Positions 26,915 through 31,036 of a DNA stretch of 64,000 nt are shown here, in pieces. The notes below the pieces were generated by a model. That model was not told the DNA's origin. It saw only the letters and a list, made by a program, of their open reading frames with translations, and made no database searches. Position 1 is the stretch's first letter; the number at the start of each line of letters is the position of its first letter. The stretch is from Prosapia bicincta (Eukaryota > Arthropoda > Insecta > Hemiptera > Cercopidae). The stretch lies in NCBI GenBank assembly GCA_036971475.1, contig JBAIZL010000003.1, forward strand, positions 112,121,570 to 112,185,569, in the 5' to 3' direction. A program made the translations under genes and the position numbers.

Positions 26915-29900
26915 AATGGATTTATCTGATGTTGAGGTTAGGGGATTCTCTGGACTTGGTATACCACTGGTATGATAGTTCCCACCTTCTCAGTTCTGAG
27001 GGATTGCAATCAGGGGGGAGTGATTTAATTATTTTTGTGGTATAGCAGTCATCAAAAGTTGTGATGTTGTGACTCACAGCATGTTGAGCTGTTGGTCTAT
27101 CCATATTCATAATTTTAACATCATGTCTGTGGCCATTCATTCTGATATTCAGACCATCCGTGGTCAGGCCTATGTACTGTGCTGAGCAAAGTTTACATTG
27201 TAGCTGGTATATGACATTTTTCGATGTACAATTATGATGACCCTGTATTTTGAAGACCATTTTTGTTGTTTGGCTGTTGAAACTATTTGCTGAGGGGTGT
27301 ATTGGACACGTCTTGCATCTAGGTCTATTGCATGGGAAGGAGCCATGATTAAACGACATCAAAGAAGCAAATAAGCAACTGTCAGACATCACAACATACA
27401 AAATACTTACAGATAACCCCACTACAGGTTTCAACAATCTACTCTCGGACCTACTCAAATATACAGCTCCTGAACAAAATATTTCGGAAACATCTCTAAA
27501 ATTATTATATAATGAAAACCCCTCTACTCCTCAATTCTATATATTACCAAAGATCCACAAAAACATAATCCCTCCACCTGGTAGACCAATAATTGCTGGC
27601 TGCAATTCAGTAACGGAAAGAATTTCAGCTTTCCTCGACTCACACCTTCAACCCTTAGTAAAGAACCTTCCATCACATACCCAGGACACCAATCATTTCA
27701 TAGATCGACTCTCACAAATATCTGTACCTCTACCACCGGTAACTATTTTGGTCACCATAGATGTCACCTCTCTCTATACCAACATCCCTCATGCACACGG
27801 CCTATCCGCAATAGAGAATTTTCTAAACAAACGCCCAGGCAAGCCTTCTCCCACTACACCTTTTCTTGTGAACCTGACCAGGTTTATCCTCGAGAAGAAC
27901 AACTTTCAGTTTGAGGGAAGGAACTACCTTCAAATAAAGGGAACAGCAATGGGCACCAGAATGGCACCATCGTACGCAAATCTGTACATGGGATTGTTGG
28001 AAGAAAGTTTTCTAAAGACACAAATACACCAGCCATTATGTTGGTATAGATATATAGATGACATCTTCCTAATTTGGACACAGGGTGCTTCAACACTTGA
28101 GGCATTTTTAGACAGCCTGACACAATTCTCCACACTTCAATTTACCTGGGAGAAATATACATCAGCCATCACCTTTTTGGATTTAGAGGTAACACTCCAG
28201 AATGGAAATATCAACACAGGAATTCACATCAAACCGACAAACCACCTACAATATCTCCATTTTGACAGCAACCACCCAATAAACATAAAACGATCCATTC
28301 CATACAGTCAAGCAATCAGGGGTAAGAGAATCTGTTCGAATGATAGGGAATTGAAAGATTTTAATAGAAAGATATCAACAGCCTTCCAGAGAAGAGGATA
28401 CCCAAAAAAACTCATTGAAAACCAAATTCATTCAGCACAATCCTCGGTTCACCATAAACCACAAACAGAACAAAATAAACTGTCTTTAATAACAGACTAC
28501 CATCCTGGTCTACATAAACTCAACAAGATATTGAGAGATGGCTTCAAAATTCTTCAAGCTTCCGTCCACACCAAAAATCTTTTCACCGATCCACCGCAAA
28601 TTTGGTACAAGCAACCTCCCAACTTGAAAAACATCCTAGTACATCCTAAACTACCAGACCCTGATGCAGAGAAACCACACAAACTTCCTCATGGCTCCTT
28701 CCCATGCAATAGACCTAGATGCAAGACGTGTCCAATACACCCCTCACCAAATAGTTTCAACAGCCAAACAACAAAAATGGTCTTCAAAATACAGAGTCAT
28801 CATAATTGTACATCGAAAAATGTCATATACCAGCTACAATGTAAACTTTGCTCAGCACAGTACATAGGCCTGACCACGGATGGTCTGAATACCAGAATGA
28901 ATGGCCACAGACATGATGTTAAAATTATGAATATGGATAGACCAACAGCTCAACATGCTGCGAGTCACAACATCACAACTTTTGATGACTGCTATACCAC
29001 AAAAATAATTAAATCACTCCCCCCTGATTGCAATCCCTCAGAACTGAGAAGGTGGGAACTATCATACCAGTGGTATACCAAGTCCAGAGAATCCCCTAAC
29101 CTCAACATCAGATAAATCCATTCATTTTTTTTTTATTTTTTTTATTTTTTTATTCCCAAATAGCCTTATCTCTTTTCCCCTGACAGACTTATATAAACTA
29201 TAATCACTTATATGCTCATGGAAACAATATATATATATGAAGTTAATATATTACTATGTGAGTAATTTTATCCACCATTAAGTGCAATAATTTTACCTTG
29301 AGTGATGAGGCACCTTTCGGTCGTTGACCATTGTCGAATCACTGATTTTTCTCTGCTGTGGATGCTCGGTACGTGAAGCCGGTGTTTGTTGACGTTACGC
29401 GCACTTTTTCTTGATCTGTGTGTATGATATTTCTATATAGTATGTCTTCTGTATATGTTGTTTGTAGATTCATTAAGTTGTTGTGTATGTTTTTATAAAT
29501 GTGGTATTTTTCTAGTGAGTTTAGTTCTATTGGGTTGTTATTTATTTCCAGTGGACAAGATATGTAGACGATATACTTGTAATATACCAACCTACCATTC
29601 ACAACGAACACGTCATAATATTAAACAAACTAAATACATACAACGAAAACATACAATTCACCGTTGAAACAGAAACAAATAGAACAATCAACTTCCTCGA
29701 CATCACTTTAAATATAAATGATAATAAAATAGAAACTACAGTATACAGGAAACCTACTTCCAACAACACCACAATACACTACAAATCTAACCACCCCTGG
29801 ACACACAAAATTAACACTTACAGTAACATGATAAATAAAGCAATAAAATACACACAGGATAACAAACAAAAATTAAATGAAGAATTAGATAACATTACAA

Positions 29901-30976
29901 AAATAGCAATAGAAAATGGATACAACAAACACATTATAAAAAATATATACAATAAACTCACAAAAAAACCTAACCTCAATACAACACTACAACCGGAACA
30001 CGAAAATAATAAAAATAAAAAAATCTACCTAAAATATAAATACACCAATAACAAAATAGAAAAAATAACAAATATATACAACAAAGAATACTACACTCCA
30101 ACTTACAAACCAAACAACAAAATAATAAAATATCTTAATAACACAAACCACATAACAAATTCAGAAAAACATAACCTATCAGGAATTAACAAAATCACAT
30201 GCAACAACTGTAACGCTTTTTACATAGGAAAAACAACCAGAACATTTAAAATAAGATTTGAAGAACATTATAGAGCATTCAAAAACAAAAATTCTAAAGT
30301 ATCAAATGTTGCAGCACACCTAATATCCCATAAACACGAAATAACAAATTACGAAAATAACCTAACCAACTGGAAATAAATAACAACCCAATAGAACTAA
30401 ACTCACTAGAAAAATACCACATTTATAAAAACATACACAACAACTTAATGAATCTACAAACAACATATACAGAAGACATACTATATAGAAATATCATACA
30501 CACAGATCAAGAAAAAGTGCACGTAACGTCAACAAACACCGGCTTCACGTACCGAGCATCCACAGCAGAGAAAAATCAGTGATTCGACAATGGTCAACGA
30601 CCGAAAGGTGCCTCATCACTCAAGGTAAAATTATTGCACTTAATGGTGGATAAAATTACTCACATAGTAATATATTAACTTCATAAAGTCAGTGCAACGG
30701 AAAAACATGGATAATGTTAAATATCAAGAATATATATATATATCTTTAATCTGTGCATCTGTGACATCTGATTTCTACTCTATACAATCTGTGATTGCAA
30801 CTTACATTTATTTTATTTCATTCTCTCATATTTCTTTTTGTGTTTTCTCTTCGATTGACAAAGACCACTGTGTGGTTGGAATATATCATTGTTTAAGTGC
30901 TTTTATGTGTTTCTATTTCAAGACTACAGTGTGGACTCTTACCAAGGTAAGTCTGTCAGTCTCCTAGTCCAAAAAA

Positions 30977-31036
<60 letters not shown>

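Larger units (their letters stand above)
29239..30690 (+). mobile_element. Second PLE family, snap-back copy nested in the first
   Basis: The left arm 29239-29551 is a reversed copy of the right end 30376-30690. At 29551/29552 it switches to the sense body, which starts inside the RT domain. The terminal repeat is the family with GAAGTTAATATATTACTA, also at 33350, 42645 and 43085. It sits exactly at a TA tract of the host PLE. Confidence 0.85.
26498..30975 (+). mobile_element. Large PLE copy in snap-back arrangement, with a second PLE nested inside
   Basis: The left terminal repeat (26498-26757, reversed) matches the right one (30740-30975). Inside: a (TA)n tract, a reversed copy of the element's own 3' end (26797-27347), a junction at 27347/27349 to the sense body (coding 27349-29115, 3' UTR to 29229), a short TA tract, a second PLE (29239-30690), then the right repeat. 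It lies in the last PRKDC intron in sense orientation. Confidence 0.85.

Noticed and set aside
27884..28867. Alternative frames over the PLE polyprotein
   Set aside because: Overlap the RT/GIY-YIG frame with its clear motifs.
27349..29115. Host-encoded reverse transcriptase or a telomerase relative
   Set aside because: The GIY-YIG domain, the terminal repeats and multiple copies show that it is a transposable element.
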